Shown in pieces: positions 53,719 to 62,803 of a stretch of 64,000 nucleotides of DNA. Below the pieces are notes generated by a model that was not told the DNA's origin, did no database searches, and saw nothing but the letters and a program-made list of their open reading frames with translations. A program made the translations under genes and the position numbers. This stretch comes from an uncultured Pelagibacteraceae bacterium (GTDB lineage: Bacteria; Pseudomonadota; Alphaproteobacteria; Pelagibacterales; Pelagibacteraceae): positions 51,296-115,295 of the forward strand of contig CACIHQ010000001.1 of NCBI GenBank assembly GCA_902586495.1, read 5' to 3'. Positions within the stretch are counted from its first letter, which is position 1. The number at the start of each line of letters is the position of its first letter.

Positions 53719-54540
53719 TTACTTTTTACCTTTAAGGCTTATTTTTACGTCAGATAAATCCACAAGATTTTTTTTATAGTTGTTTCTAACAAAACCCTTG
53801 CTGGTCATATCTTTAACAATTTTCAATAATTGATTTTGTTCTTCCGGATTTTTTTCATCTAAATTTGTATTTTCATTACTACCAATAGCTGGTGTATGTG
53901 CTAAATCCTCTCTATTTTGATAGGAAATGGCTAATTCTCTAAATATATAATCTAATATTGAAGAGGCACTTAAAATTCTATCATTTCCATAAACTTTCCC
54001 AGATGGCTCAAACTTTGTTCCAACAAATGCATTAATAAATTCATCTAGTGGAACGCCATATTGAAGTCCAAGAGATATTGCTATAGCAAAATTGTTCATT
54101 AATGCTTTCACTAATTCACCTTCTTTACTTGTATCAATAAAAATTTCTCCAATTTTGCCATCCTCATACTCTCCAGTATGTAAATAAACTTTATGATCAC
54201 CAATTGTTGCTTTTTGAATATAGCCTTTTCTTCTATCTGGCATGCTAAACCTTTTGCCATTAATATCTGTATTGTTTGAAGTCTTTTTGATTAGTTTCCC
54301 TAAATTTTCCTGGCTAGTTTTTTTTATGTTAGGTTTTACTTCAATATTGCTATCTAAAATTTTTTTATTATTTGGATCTAAACTCTTGGTTTTCCTATTA
54401 TCAAGTTTAACATCTAATATCTCAAATTCTCCATCATCTCTTTTTTCAAGACTTTTTAACTCAGTTTCATTCATGTCATCAAGATGATGAATCACTTTAA
54501 ATGTACAAGTGTAATAAGTTTCGACTAAGTATTTTGACAT
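53719..54540 (-). CDS. Free-standing C-terminal domain protein of B12-dependent ribonucleotide reductase (NrdJ C-terminal/TSCPD type)
   Basis: The 273-aa protein matches the C-terminal part of long alphaproteobacterial class II ribonucleotide reductases. Diagnostic sequence is [26 protein letters not shown] (elements [12 protein letters not shown] and [12 protein letters not shown], about residues 99-126), then [20 protein letters not shown] and [24 protein letters not shown] (about 128-172) and [17 protein letters not shown] (about 190-206). The catalytic barrel, active-site cysteines and a CxxC-type tail are absent; the only Cys is near residue 12. It may regulate or assist an RNR encoded elsewhere, as in split NrdJa/NrdJb, or be repurposed. 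It is convergent with aspS, with no gap. Confidence 0.78.
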   Translation of the reverse strand: MSKYLVETYYTCTFKVIHHLDDMNETELKSLEKRDDGEFEILDVKLDNRKTKSLDPNNKKILDSNIEVKPNIKKTSQENLGKLIKKTSNNTDINGKRFSMPDRRKGYIQKATIGDHKVYLHTGEYEDGKIGEIFIDTSKEGELVKALMNNFAIAISLGLQYGVPLDEFINAFVGTKFEPSGKVYGNDRILSASSILDYIFRELAISYQNREDLAHTPAIGSNENTNLDEKNPEEQNQLLKIVKDMTSKGFVRNNYKKNLVDLSDVKISLKGKK

Positions 54541-54652
54541 AAAACCTCGGTGTTAAAATTGTTTGATTAACTTACAAAATTCTTTATATACAAATTCAAA
54601 TTTTAGTCTAATTTATTTTATACAATTTAAAATTGAAATTTTTTATTTTTTT

Positions 54653-55012
54653 ATGTTGACAGTTTTTAATAAAATTTTCACTTGGTGGAATCGTGACACA
54701 TTCGGAACAAGATTGAAAACTATTTTTTTTGGCAAATTTGTTGGAAAAGATGATTTTGGAAATAAATACTATGAGAGTAAAAAAGGAAAGAGATGGATTA
54801 TTTATGCAGATGAAGTAGATGCAAGTAAAATTCCAGTAGAATGGTTTTCATGGATACATTTCACATCTAACAAAATTGAAAAAAATCACGAACTTAAAAA
54901 ATACAAATGGCAAAAACCACACAAGCCAAATTTAACTGGGACAGATTCCGCTTATTATCCAAATAAAAATAAAAATGTTAATGAAAAAAAATATAAGACT
55001 TGGAAAATTTAA
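54653..55012 (+). CDS. NDUFA12-like NADH:ubiquinone oxidoreductase accessory subunit
   Basis: This 119-aa protein is the bacterial counterpart of the 17.2-kDa complex I subunit NDUFA12 found in alphaproteobacteria and mitochondria. The family patterns are WNRDTFGTRLKTIFFGKFVGKDDFGNKYYES (elements FGTRLKT and VGKDDFGNKYYE), RWIIYADEVDASKIPVEWFSWIHFTSN (elements RWIIY, ASKIPVEWFSWIH) and WQKPHKPNLTGTDSAYYP. The ATG at 54653 is preferred because an upstream start at 54563 adds a non-conserved hydrophobic stretch. Its end overlaps the DUF2155 gene. The main complex I genes are not in the window. Confidence 0.93.
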   Translation: MLTVFNKIFTWWNRDTFGTRLKTIFFGKFVGKDDFGNKYYESKKGKRWIIYADEVDASKIPVEWFSWIHFTSNKIEKNHELKKYKWQKPHKPNLTGTDSAYYPNKNKNVNEKKYKTWKI

Positions 55013-55382
55013 AATAAAATTTTTATTATTTATCCTTTTTTTATCTTTAAATTTTTATAACAACTTAAGTTCTAATTCAGACTTAGAGGGTATTATAACA
55101 GAAATTAAAGTATTAGATAAAATCAGTTCTAAAAATATTTTAGTAAAACTTAAAAATGGTGATGAAACCATGCACAAAGATCTTTCGATAAGAAGTATGA
55201 AATGTAGAAATTCAAAATTTGATGATAATCCTGAAATTACAGCTTACATACAGGTGAAAGACTTGAGCAACAAAAACAAAGATGATGTATTTGTTTTCAA
55301 TGGCTGGATGTTCTCTTCTAGTCCATCAATAGCACCGTTTGATCATCCAGTTTATGATATATGGCTTGTTAAATGTTATTAA
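54975..55382 (+). CDS. DUF2155 family exported protein
   Basis: A 135-aa protein with a basic N-terminus and hydrophobic leader (about residues 14-31), followed by the DUF2155 pattern: EIKVLDKISSKN, then CRNSKFDDNPEITAYIQV, then VFNGWMFSSSPSIAPFDHPVYDIWLVKC, whose elements FNGWMFSSSPS and HPVYDIWLVKC define the family. The function is unknown. In alphaproteobacteria it is regularly encoded beside the NDUFA12-like gene, as here (38-base overlap), hinting at a shared role near the respiratory chain, but this is only by association. It is convergent with accC and overlaps its end by four bases. Confidence 0.87.
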   Translation: MLMKKNIRLGKFKIKFLLFILFLSLNFYNNLSSNSDLEGIITEIKVLDKISSKNILVKLKNGDETMHKDLSIRSMKCRNSKFDDNPEITAYIQVKDLSNKNKDDVFVFNGWMFSSSPSIAPFDHPVYDIWLVKCY

Positions 55383-56716
55383 ACAATTTTTTCATTATCA
55401 AGCCAGCTCACATTAAAATCTGAGTTGATAAATTTTTTATTACTGAGTAATTTTTTGTGTAAGGGGATCGTAGTTGTAATTCCGTCAATCACAAATTCAT
55501 CTAGGGATCTATTCATTCTTTGAATAGCTTCTGTTCTATTCCTTCCGTGGCAAATCAGTTTACAAATCAAGCTATCATAATATGGAGTAACTTTGTAACC
55601 TTGAAAAATCGCACCATCCACTCTAGTTCTAAATCCTGATGGCTGATTACACATTGTTATAGTTCCTGGAGAAGGTTGAAAATTATTACTTGGATCTTCT
55701 GCATTAATTCTACATTCTATAGCATGACCTCTTGGATTAATGTCTGATTGTTCTAGTGCAGTCTCCCCAGTATAAGCTATCCATATTTGTTCTTTTATAA
55801 TATCTATACCAGTAACCATTTCAGAAACTGGATGTTCTACTTGCACTCGCGTATTCATTTCTAAAAAGTAAAATTTTCCATCTTCATATATATATTCCAC
55901 AGTTCCAGCACCTTCATATCCGATTTTACTTACCATATTGACAGTCTTTTCAAAAAGATCTTTTCTAATTTCATCATTCAAAACTGGACTTGGGGTTTCC
56001 TCAATTAATTTTTGATGTCTTCTTTGAACAGAACAATCTCTCTCATGCAAATGAACTGTCCTATTTTTTCCAGCTAATATCTGTACTTCAATATGCCTAG
56101 GATTTTGAAAAAACTTTTCTATGTAGACCTCTTCGTTACCAAAATATTTTTTTGCTTCTGATCTAGCAGTTGCAAATAATAAGTCAAAATCTTCATCATT
56201 GTGAACTATTTTCATTCCTTTTCCACCACCTCCGCCAGAAGCTTTGATTAAAACTGGAAACCTAATTTTTTTAGAGAGTTCTTTTGCTTCAACTACGTCC
56301 TTAACCCCACCCTCTGATCCTTCAATAACTGGCAGACCATTTTCTTTTGCAATTTTTTTAGCTTGAATTTTGTCACCCATCATCTCTATATGTTTGGAAG
56401 ATGCACCAATAAATTTTATTTTATTTTCTTCTAACATTCTCGCAAAATTTGCATTTTCTGATAAAAAACCATAGCCTGGATGGACAGCTTCAGCCCCTGT
56501 AAGATCTATAGCAGATAACAAAGCGGGTATATTTAAATAACTACTGGAAGGTTGATGTGAGCCGATGCAAACACTTTCATCAGCTAACTTTACATGCATG
56601 CTGTTTCTGTCAACATCTGAGTGAACAGCAACAGTAGAAATTCCCCATTCTTTACATGCTCTTATTACTCTAACTGCAATCTCTCCACGATTTGCGATTA
56701 AGATTTTCTTAAACAT
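55379..56716 (-). CDS. accC: Acetyl-CoA carboxylase, biotin carboxylase subunit
   Basis: AccC carboxylates biotin on AccB using ATP and bicarbonate in the first step of fatty acid synthesis. The 445-aa ATP-grasp protein has KILIANRGEIAVRVIRACKE at the start, VHPGYGFLSENANFA (about residues 79-93), the Gly-rich loop IKASGGGGGKGMKIV (about 157-171), EVQILAG and HLHERDCSVQRRHQKLIEE (elements ERDCSVQRRHQKLIEE, about 225-242), and FLEMNTRVQVEHPVSE (about 285-300). Its start overlaps the accB stop by one base. The length is normal. Confidence 0.97.
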   Translation of the reverse strand: MFKKILIANRGEIAVRVIRACKEWGISTVAVHSDVDRNSMHVKLADESVCIGSHQPSSSYLNIPALLSAIDLTGAEAVHPGYGFLSENANFARMLEENKIKFIGASSKHIEMMGDKIQAKKIAKENGLPVIEGSEGGVKDVVEAKELSKKIRFPVLIKASGGGGGKGMKIVHNDEDFDLLFATARSEAKKYFGNEEVYIEKFFQNPRHIEVQILAGKNRTVHLHERDCSVQRRHQKLIEETPSPVLNDEIRKDLFEKTVNMVSKIGYEGAGTVEYIYEDGKFYFLEMNTRVQVEHPVSEMVTGIDIIKEQIWIAYTGETALEQSDINPRGHAIECRINAEDPSNNFQPSPGTITMCNQPSGFRTRVDGAIFQGYKVTPYYDSLICKLICHGRNRTEAIQRMNRSLDEFVIDGITTTIPLHKKLLSNKKFINSDFNVSWLDNEKIV

Positions 56717-57150
56717 TATTCTAGTACAATTAAGACTTGACCAAATTCAACAGGTTGTCCATCATTCACCAAAATTTTTTTTACAACACCAGCTGAAGTT
56801 GATGGAACATGATTCATTGTTTTCATAGCTTCAACAATCATAACTGTATCACCTTTTTTGATTTTTTTTCCAACTTCAACAAACTTTTTCGCTCCAGGTT
56901 CTGGTGCATGATATGCAGTTCCAATTATTGGGGACTTAATTTCTATACCAGAAATAATCTCATCTGAAATATTTGCATCTGAACTTGATGAGGAAACAAC
57001 TTTTGGATTTTGAAAAGATTGATTGTTTACTGATATACTATTTTTTGAAACTTTAATTTTTGTATCCTTAACTGTATATTCTAATTCAGTGAGTTGAAAT
57101 TCGTCTAAATATTCAGTTAATTCTTTTATTATTTTTTTATCAATTTTCAT
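56716..57150 (-). CDS. accB: Acetyl-CoA carboxylase, biotin carboxyl carrier protein
   Basis: AccB carries the biotin that shuttles CO2 between AccC and the transferase. The 144-aa protein has a variable N-terminal half (about residues 1-65) and a C-terminal biotinyl domain with IKSPIIGTAYHAPEPGAKKFVEVGKKIKKGDTVMIVEAMKTMNHVPS (elements GTAYHAPEPGAK and VEAMKTMNHV); the Lys of EAMKTM, about residue 109, is the biotin site. It is placed between aroQ and accC with overlaps on both sides (four and one base). Confidence 0.97.
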   Translation of the reverse strand: MKIDKKIIKELTEYLDEFQLTELEYTVKDTKIKVSKNSISVNNQSFQNPKVVSSSSSDANISDEIISGIEIKSPIIGTAYHAPEPGAKKFVEVGKKIKKGDTVMIVEAMKTMNHVPSTSAGVVKKILVNDGQPVEFGQVLIVLE

Positions 57151-57587
57151 TTTTTTATGAGCTTTTGCATAGAAATTATGGCTAAAATATAACCGTCTAT
57201 ACCTAGTCCAAAAATTCCACCTGTAACTATATCACTTATAAGAGATTTTTGTCTAAATTCTTCTCTCTTATATATATTTGATATATGTAATTCTATAATA
57301 GGTTTTTTAAATACGTCTAAAGCATCTCTTATGGCAACTGATGTATGTGTGAAAGCAGCAGCATTAATTATGATTCCATTAAATTTTTTTCTGGATTCCT
57401 GAATTATATTCACCAATTCTCCTTCAACATTGGATTGAGCAAATTCTACTTCTAGACCCAATTCATTTGATTTTTTAGTACAGATTTCTTTTAATTCTTT
57501 AAAAGTAACTGAGCCATATTGTGATTGTTCTCTTTCACCTAATAGATTAAGATTTGGACCATTAATAATAATTATTTTATTATTCAT
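57147..57587 (-). CDS. aroQ: 3-dehydroquinate dehydratase, type II
   Basis: AroQ makes 3-dehydroshikimate in the shikimate pathway. The 146-aa type II enzyme has IIINGPNLNLLGEREQSQYG (about residues 4-23, with the catalytic Tyr region), SNVEGELVNIIQ (about 53), GIIINAAAFTHTSVAIRDAL (about 75-94, Asn and His active residues), and VIELHISNIYKREEFRQKS-like sequence (about 99-117). It heads the aroQ-accB-accC run and is divergent from thiS, with only 16 bases between starts. Confidence 0.95.
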   Translation of the reverse strand: MNNKIIIINGPNLNLLGEREQSQYGSVTFKELKEICTKKSNELGLEVEFAQSNVEGELVNIIQESRKKFNGIIINAAAFTHTSVAIRDALDVFKKPIIELHISNIYKREEFRQKSLISDIVTGGIFGLGIDGYILAIISMQKLIKK

Positions 57588-57603
57588 CCAGCTTTTATAT
57601 ACG

Positions 57604-57822
57604 ATGAAAAAAATAAAAAAAATAAAAATTAAAATAAATGGTAGTTTTAAATTTGTAAAAGATAATACAAATTTATCGGATCTTTTAAAAACTTTAAAAA
57701 TACCATTAAAAAAAGTGGCTATAGAGTTAAATCAAGAAATAGTAGATAAAAAAAAACTAAATAAACGAATTTTAAAAAATAATGATAAAATAGAAATAGT
57801 TCATTTTATTGGAGGTGGTTAG
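57604..57822 (+). CDS. thiS: Sulfur carrier protein ThiS
   Basis: ThiS is the ubiquitin-like sulfur donor for the thiazole part of thiamine. The 72-aa protein has an extra basic N-terminus, the fold's VKDNTNLSDLLKTL helix, VAIELNQEIVDKKKL (about residues 38-52) and the obligatory C-terminal GG in EIVHFIGGG. The final Gly-Gly pair is followed by one extra Gly before the stop. Its stop precedes the thiG start by one base. thiF and thiO are not in the window, so adenylation must come from elsewhere. Confidence 0.9.
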   Translation: MKKIKKIKIKINGSFKFVKDNTNLSDLLKTLKIPLKKVAIELNQEIVDKKKLNKRILKNNDKIEIVHFIGGG

Positions 57823-57823
57823 T

Positions 57824-58597
57824 TTGAATAAAGATAAATTTATAATTGCTGGAAGAAATTTTAAATCTCGTTTGATTGTTGGGACAGGAAAATATAAAAG
57901 TATGTCACAATGTGCTAGGGCAGTAAAATTATCAGGTGCAAGTATAGTTACTGTAGCTGTAAGAAGAGTTAACATAACTGACAAAAAAAAAGCTCTTTTG
58001 ATGGATTATATTGATCCAAAGAAAATCACTTATTTGCCAAACACCGCAGGCTGTTTCAACTCAAAAGATGCTTTGAGAACACTAAGATTAGCAAGAGAAA
58101 TTGGAGGATGGAAATTAGTAAAACTAGAGGTTTTGGGTGATAAGAAAAATTTATTTCCAGAAATGATTGAAACACTGAAATCAACTGAGGTTTTATCTAG
58201 AGAGGGATTTAAAGTTATGGTTTATTGCAACGATGATCCTTTAATGGCCAAGAGATTAGAAAACGCTGGAGCTTGTGCAATAATGCCTTTAGCTGCTCCA
58301 ATTGGCTCTGGTCTTGGTATACTGAATAAAATAAATGTTAAAATAATTAGAAAACAAACAAAATTACCTTTAATTATTGACGCGGGTCTTGGACAAGCTT
58401 CCGATGCTACCATTGCAATGGAGCTTGGATGTGATGGTGTTTTAGTAAATACTGCAATTGCAAAAGCTAAAAAACCTTTAGATATGGCTCTTGCGTTTAA
58501 GAACGCAGTAATTGCAGGAAGACAATCTTATTTATCGGGTAGAATTCAAAAAAATTTAATGGGTAGTGCATCATCACCCTTAAAAGGAATTATTTAG
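57824..58597 (+). CDS. thiG: Thiazole synthase ThiG
   Basis: ThiG builds the thiazole phosphate of thiamine from DXP, a glycine-imine and ThiS-thiocarboxylate. The 257-aa TIM-barrel protein shows FIIAGRNFKSRLIVGTGKYKS (about residues 5-25), YLPNTAGCFNSKDALRTLRLAREI (elements PNTAGC and RLARE), VKLEVLGDKKNLFPEM (catalytic Lys, about 100), CAIMPLAAPIGSGLGI and PLIIDAGLGQASDATIAMELGCDGVLVNTAIAKA (elements DAGLGQASDA and VLVNTAIAKA). The TTG at 57824 is chosen because a strong GGAGGTGG site at 57811-57818 sits just upstream. It is convergent with rne, overlapping its end by eight bases. Confidence 0.94.
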   Translation: MNKDKFIIAGRNFKSRLIVGTGKYKSMSQCARAVKLSGASIVTVAVRRVNITDKKKALLMDYIDPKKITYLPNTAGCFNSKDALRTLRLAREIGGWKLVKLEVLGDKKNLFPEMIETLKSTEVLSREGFKVMVYCNDDPLMAKRLENAGACAIMPLAAPIGSGLGILNKINVKIIRKQTKLPLIIDAGLGQASDATIAMELGCDGVLVNTAIAKAKKPLDMALAFKNAVIAGRQSYLSGRIQKNLMGSASSPLKGII

Positions 58598-60368
58598 CTT
58601 TTTTATAAAATCTTTTTTTTTTGAATACTTTTTTTTTATATACTTTTTTATTTTTAAGTTGAATTATGTTCTCATTTGATTTTATTTTATCAAGATCTTT
58701 TAATTTTTCATAGTGTTCTATCAATACAAGCGTTTTTTTTGATTTATTTTTAAAATCAATTATGTATTCAGGAATAATTAGATTATTATCTGTAATTATA
58801 TCTATTTTCATTTTATTTTTCTTTTCAAAATATTTTAAGTCTTCAATAAAATTTACTTTTAAAAAATTAGAAATTTTTTCACAAACTTTTAAAGTTACAT
58901 ATTTTGCCCTATTTAAAACTGTATTTAACTCCACTAATTTTAAAATTTTTAAAGCAAAGGACTCATCAGTAAGATTTATTTTCCATTTGACTGCACTCTC
59001 TCTTAGTCTTTGTCTAGACATTTCTAATAAGCCAAAATTACTTATTCGTCCTATCTGAATTCTAGCTCTATCAGCTCTACATTTTTCTTTTAGTCTTCTC
59101 TCAACCAGTTTTCTGTTTCCATAACTAAGCATATCTATAAAATCAATTATGATTAATCCTGACAAATCTCTAATTTTGATTTGTCTAGCTATCTCATCTG
59201 CAGCCTCTAGGTTGGTATCTAAAGCAGTGCTTTCAACATTTTTTTGCCTAATTGAACTTCCAGAATTTATATCGATTGAAACTAAGGCCTCGGTTGGATT
59301 CACTACTAAGTATCCACCAGATTTTAACTTTATCTCTGTCTCAAATATTTGATTAAGTTTTTGTTCAATACCCTCCTCGATAAATAAAGGATTTTTACCC
59401 CTATATTTTTTTATTTTTTTTAAATGTGATGGCATCATCATTTTCATAAAATTTTGAGCTTTTTTGTATCCCTCATTTCCTTCAATTAATATAGTTTTTG
59501 TGTTCTCATCATACATGTCTCTAAGCGTTCTTTTTATAATTTCACTTTCTTGATGAATAAGTGATGGAGCAATAGAATTTATTGCATTTTCTTTTATTTG
59601 ATTCCAAGTATTAATTAATGTCGCTAAATCGTGACTAATCTCATTTTTTGTTTTGTTACTACCAGCTGTTCTGACAATCAAACCCATTTCTTTTGGTATC
59701 TCAATTTCATTAAGTATTGATCTAATTTTTTTTCTATCAGCTGGGTTAAATATCTTTCTTGAAATTCCTCCACCCTTTGGAGTATTGGGCATTAAAACAA
59801 TGTATTTACCAGCAATTGAAATAAAAGTACTTAGAGCGGCTCCTTTTTGACCTCGCTCATCTTTGATTACCTGTACAAGTATTACTTGATTTGGTTTGAT
59901 AACCTCTTGAATTTTGTATCTTTTAAATTTAATTTTATTTTCTTTTTTTTTCTCTATAGAATTATCGTAATTTTCTTTTTCCTCATGATTTTTAACTTCT
60001 ATTGGATCTTCTAAATCTAAGTTACCTTCTGCAATACGCTCTTCTTCTTTCTCTTCAACTTTTTTTGACAATTCCTCACGAGCCTTCTCTTCCTCTAATT
60101 TGATTAATTCCAGATCACTCCTTGGAATTTGATAGTAATCTGACTGAATATCGTTGAAAGAGAGAAAACCGTGTCTTTCTCTACCAAAATCTACAAAGGC
60201 GGCCTGCAGTGATGGTTCAATTCTGCTAACTTTGCCAAGGTAAATGTTATTTTTAATTAAATTATTCTTTAAACCTTCGTATTCGTAATCTTCAATACTA
60301 TCATTTGATTTAAGTACAACTCTTGTTTCATTTGGATGCGATGCATCAATGTATAAATTTTTTTCCAT
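58590..60368 (-). CDS. rne: Ribonuclease E/G family endoribonuclease
   Basis: This single-strand endoribonuclease turns over mRNA and processes rRNA. The 592-aa protein has an S1 domain (NIYLGKVSRIEPSLQAAFVDFG, elements GKVSRIEPSLQAAFVDFG, about residues 37-60) interrupted by a highly acidic/basic insertion at about 85-150, followed by ERGQKGAALSTFI, and the catalytic DNase-I-like region with VSIDINSGSS and IIIDFIDM (catalytic Asps, about 358 and 401), then RIQIGRISNFGLLEMSRQRLRES (about 432-455). After MSRQRLR the usual zinc-link CPxC motif is missing. The C-terminus is only a short Lys-rich tail with no long scaffold domain. Confidence 0.93.
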   Translation of the reverse strand: MEKNLYIDASHPNETRVVLKSNDSIEDYEYEGLKNNLIKNNIYLGKVSRIEPSLQAAFVDFGRERHGFLSFNDIQSDYYQIPRSDLELIKLEEEKAREELSKKVEEKEEERIAEGNLDLEDPIEVKNHEEKENYDNSIEKKKENKIKFKRYKIQEVIKPNQVILVQVIKDERGQKGAALSTFISIAGKYIVLMPNTPKGGGISRKIFNPADRKKIRSILNEIEIPKEMGLIVRTAGSNKTKNEISHDLATLINTWNQIKENAINSIAPSLIHQESEIIKRTLRDMYDENTKTILIEGNEGYKKAQNFMKMMMPSHLKKIKKYRGKNPLFIEEGIEQKLNQIFETEIKLKSGGYLVVNPTEALVSIDINSGSSIRQKNVESTALDTNLEAADEIARQIKIRDLSGLIIIDFIDMLSYGNRKLVERRLKEKCRADRARIQIGRISNFGLLEMSRQRLRESAVKWKINLTDESFALKILKLVELNTVLNRAKYVTLKVCEKISNFLKVNFIEDLKYFEKKNKMKIDIITDNNLIIPEYIIDFKNKSKKTLVLIEHYEKLKDLDKIKSNENIIQLKNKKVYKKKVFKKKRFYKKAK

Positions 60369-60466
60369 AATTTTTTTAGTGATTTATTAATTAAGTAGCT
60401 CATAGTAAATTTTGTGTATTCTTTATGCCATATCTTTAACAAATTCCTGAGTATAATGGAAATAAA

Positions 60467-62803
60467 ATGAGTCATTATTTAAAAAAAATATTTATTGGTA
60501 TTATTGGAATTTCATTAATTTCCTTTATCTCAATAATGGGAATTTTATGGAATTTTTCTAATGATATACCTGATTATAAGTTTTTAAAGAATTATAAACC
60601 GCCAGTATCAAGTAAGGTTTATTCAGGTAATGGTGAATTAGTCTCGGATTTTTCAAAAGAAAAAAGAATATTCATTCCGTATAGTTCAATTCCAAAAAAA
60701 GTTATTAATGCTTTTTTATCTGCTGAGGATAAAAACTTTTTTTCACACCCTGGTGTTGATGCAAAAGGTGTTCTCAGAGCTGTAATCAATAATATTAGTA
60801 ATATATTAGCCTCAAAAAGATTAGAAGGTGCATCAACAATTACACAGCAAGTAGCAAAAAATTTCTTATTAACAAATGAAGTTAGTATAAATAGAAAAAT
60901 AAAAGAGGCGATACTTGCTTTTAGAATTGAAAGAGCACTTTCTAAGGAAAGAATATTAGAATTATATTTAAATCAAATTTATTTAGGCAGTGGAGCATAT
61001 GGAGTAGCAGCAGCTAGTCTTGAATATTTTGACAAATCAATTAAAGAGTTGAGCTATATTGAAGCCGCTATGCTTGCGGCATTGCCAAAAGCACCAAGTA
61101 AATATAATCCTTACCGGAATTCTGATTTAGCTAAATTTAGAAGAAATTTAGTATTGAAAAATTTATTAGAGAACAATTTTATTAATCAAAAACAATATGA
61201 AAATTTTAAATCACAAAAAATTGAATTAAAAAAAGCAAAAAAAATTTTTTTAGAAGATGCTCAATATTATATTGAGGATGTGAGAAAAAATGTAATTGAA
61301 ACGCTTACTTATGAAAAAGTTTATAAGCAAGGATTTAATATAAATACTCCTATTAATTTAAAGTTACAAAGAATTGCTACGAGGTCTTTGAGAGATGGAT
61401 TGATTGAATATGATAAAAGAAAAGGCTGGAGAGGACCAATTAAAAACGTAAAACTTGAGAGAGAATGGTTCAAAAATCTTGGAGAATATGAGCTTGAAAA
61501 ATCAATAAATTGGGAAATAGCTATAGTAAAAAAAATAGATAAGTTCTCTGTAAAAATAGAAACAAAAGATAAGGCAGAGGGTGCAATAAAATATAGTGAT
61601 ATTACTTGGACAAAAACGGAGTTAGATAATTTATTAAAAGTTGGGGATATCATTTATGTAAAACAAATTTCAGAAAATAATTATAGTTTAAAACAAATCC
61701 CAGAAATCAATGGAGGAATAGTTGTGATGGATCCTTTTACTGGAAGAGTACTGGCTATTTCAGGAGGTTTTAGTTTTAAAAGAAGTGAGTTTAATAGGGC
61801 TTCGCAGGCACTAAGACAACCAGGATCTGCTTTTAAACCATTTGTTTACGCGTTAGCACTAGAAAATGATTTTACGCCTTCATCTTTAGTTTTAGACGCA
61901 CCTTTAGTTTTGGATCAAGGGTCTGATTTAAAACTGTGGAAACCAGAGAATTATGGAAAAAAATTTTACGGACCATCAACATTAAGAGTGGGCTTAGAGA
62001 AGTCTAGAAATTTGATGACTGTAAGAATAGCTCAAAAACTAGGCGTGAAAAATTTAGCTCAATTCTCAAAAGATCTTGGTATTTATGAAAATCCAAACGA
62101 ACTATTATCTATCTCACTTGGTTCTGCTGAGACAACCTTATTAAAATTAACATCAGCTTATTCAGCCTTTATAAATGGAGGTAAGTTAGTTACACCAATT
62201 CTTATTGATCGAATACAAGATAGTGAAGGAAATACTATATTGAACAATGATCAACGAACTTGTAGTAACTGTAATATGATTTCATTTACAGGGAACGATT
62301 ACCCAGAAATTAAAGATAATTATAAGCAAGTTTTTTCTCCTCAGACAGCCTATCAAATTACATCTTTGTTAGAAGGAGTAATTAAAAGAGGAACTGGAAA
62401 AAAATTAAGAGATTTAAATTTAAATTTGGCTGGTAAAACAGGAACAACAAATGAGAATACTGATACTTGGTTTATAGGTTTTACCTCAAATTATGTAATA
62501 GGAGTTTATGTTGGGATGGATGATCCAAAACCTTTAGGTAAATTTGAAACCGGCTCAAAAACAGCTTTACCAATATTTAAAAAATTTGTTCAATCAGCAG
62601 TACGAAAATCTGATGCCAGACCATTTAAAGTATCAAAAGGTATAACTATGATGGTTGTTGACTCATCTACGGGTCAAAAAGCTAAATTCACATCAAAGAA
62701 CACAATTTTAGAGGCTTATAAAAGCAAGAATGTTGTAGACGGTGAAATATTGTATTCAAATAATAATAGATTAGATACTAATAATATATTAAGATTTTAT
62801 TAA
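60467..62803 (+). CDS. mrcA: Penicillin-binding protein 1A (bifunctional transglycosylase/transpeptidase)
   Basis: This class A PBP polymerises and cross-links peptidoglycan at the inner membrane. The 778-aa protein has a membrane anchor (about residues 7-28), a GT51 domain with FLSAEDKNFFSHPGVDAKGV (catalytic Glu, about 86) and EGASTITQQVAKNFL (about 120-134), a linker OB-like region, and a transpeptidase with the SxxK motif in RQPGSAFKPFVYA (Ser about 455), the SRN element in LEKSRNLM (about 505) and KTGTT (about 655). Conserved motifs are complete. It is divergent from rne and coupled by TAATG to prfB. Confidence 0.96.
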   Translation: MSHYLKKIFIGIIGISLISFISIMGILWNFSNDIPDYKFLKNYKPPVSSKVYSGNGELVSDFSKEKRIFIPYSSIPKKVINAFLSAEDKNFFSHPGVDAKGVLRAVINNISNILASKRLEGASTITQQVAKNFLLTNEVSINRKIKEAILAFRIERALSKERILELYLNQIYLGSGAYGVAAASLEYFDKSIKELSYIEAAMLAALPKAPSKYNPYRNSDLAKFRRNLVLKNLLENNFINQKQYENFKSQKIELKKAKKIFLEDAQYYIEDVRKNVIETLTYEKVYKQGFNINTPINLKLQRIATRSLRDGLIEYDKRKGWRGPIKNVKLEREWFKNLGEYELEKSINWEIAIVKKIDKFSVKIETKDKAEGAIKYSDITWTKTELDNLLKVGDIIYVKQISENNYSLKQIPEINGGIVVMDPFTGRVLAISGGFSFKRSEFNRASQALRQPGSAFKPFVYALALENDFTPSSLVLDAPLVLDQGSDLKLWKPENYGKKFYGPSTLRVGLEKSRNLMTVRIAQKLGVKNLAQFSKDLGIYENPNELLSISLGSAETTLLKLTSAYSAFINGGKLVTPILIDRIQDSEGNTILNNDQRTCSNCNMISFTGNDYPEIKDNYKQVFSPQTAYQITSLLEGVIKRGTGKKLRDLNLNLAGKTGTTNENTDTWFIGFTSNYVIGVYVGMDDPKPLGKFETGSKTALPIFKKFVQSAVRKSDARPFKVSKGITMMVVDSSTGQKAKFTSKNTILEAYKSKNVVDGEILYSNNNRLDTNNILRFY

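Noticed and set aside
53719..54540. The NrdJ C-terminal-domain gene as a pseudogene remnant
   Set aside because: The frame is intact over 273 codons, the conserved core is uninterrupted, and it is packed between functional genes, which argues for a working protein.
57604..57822. A thiamine (TPP) riboswitch before thiS
   Set aside because: Only 16 bases separate thiS from the divergent aroQ start, too few to hold the aptamer, and no CTGAGA-type TPP core was seen.
61321..61653. A 110-codon minus-strand open frame within the PBP1A gene
   Set aside because: It is antisense to the intact, motif-complete mrcA gene.
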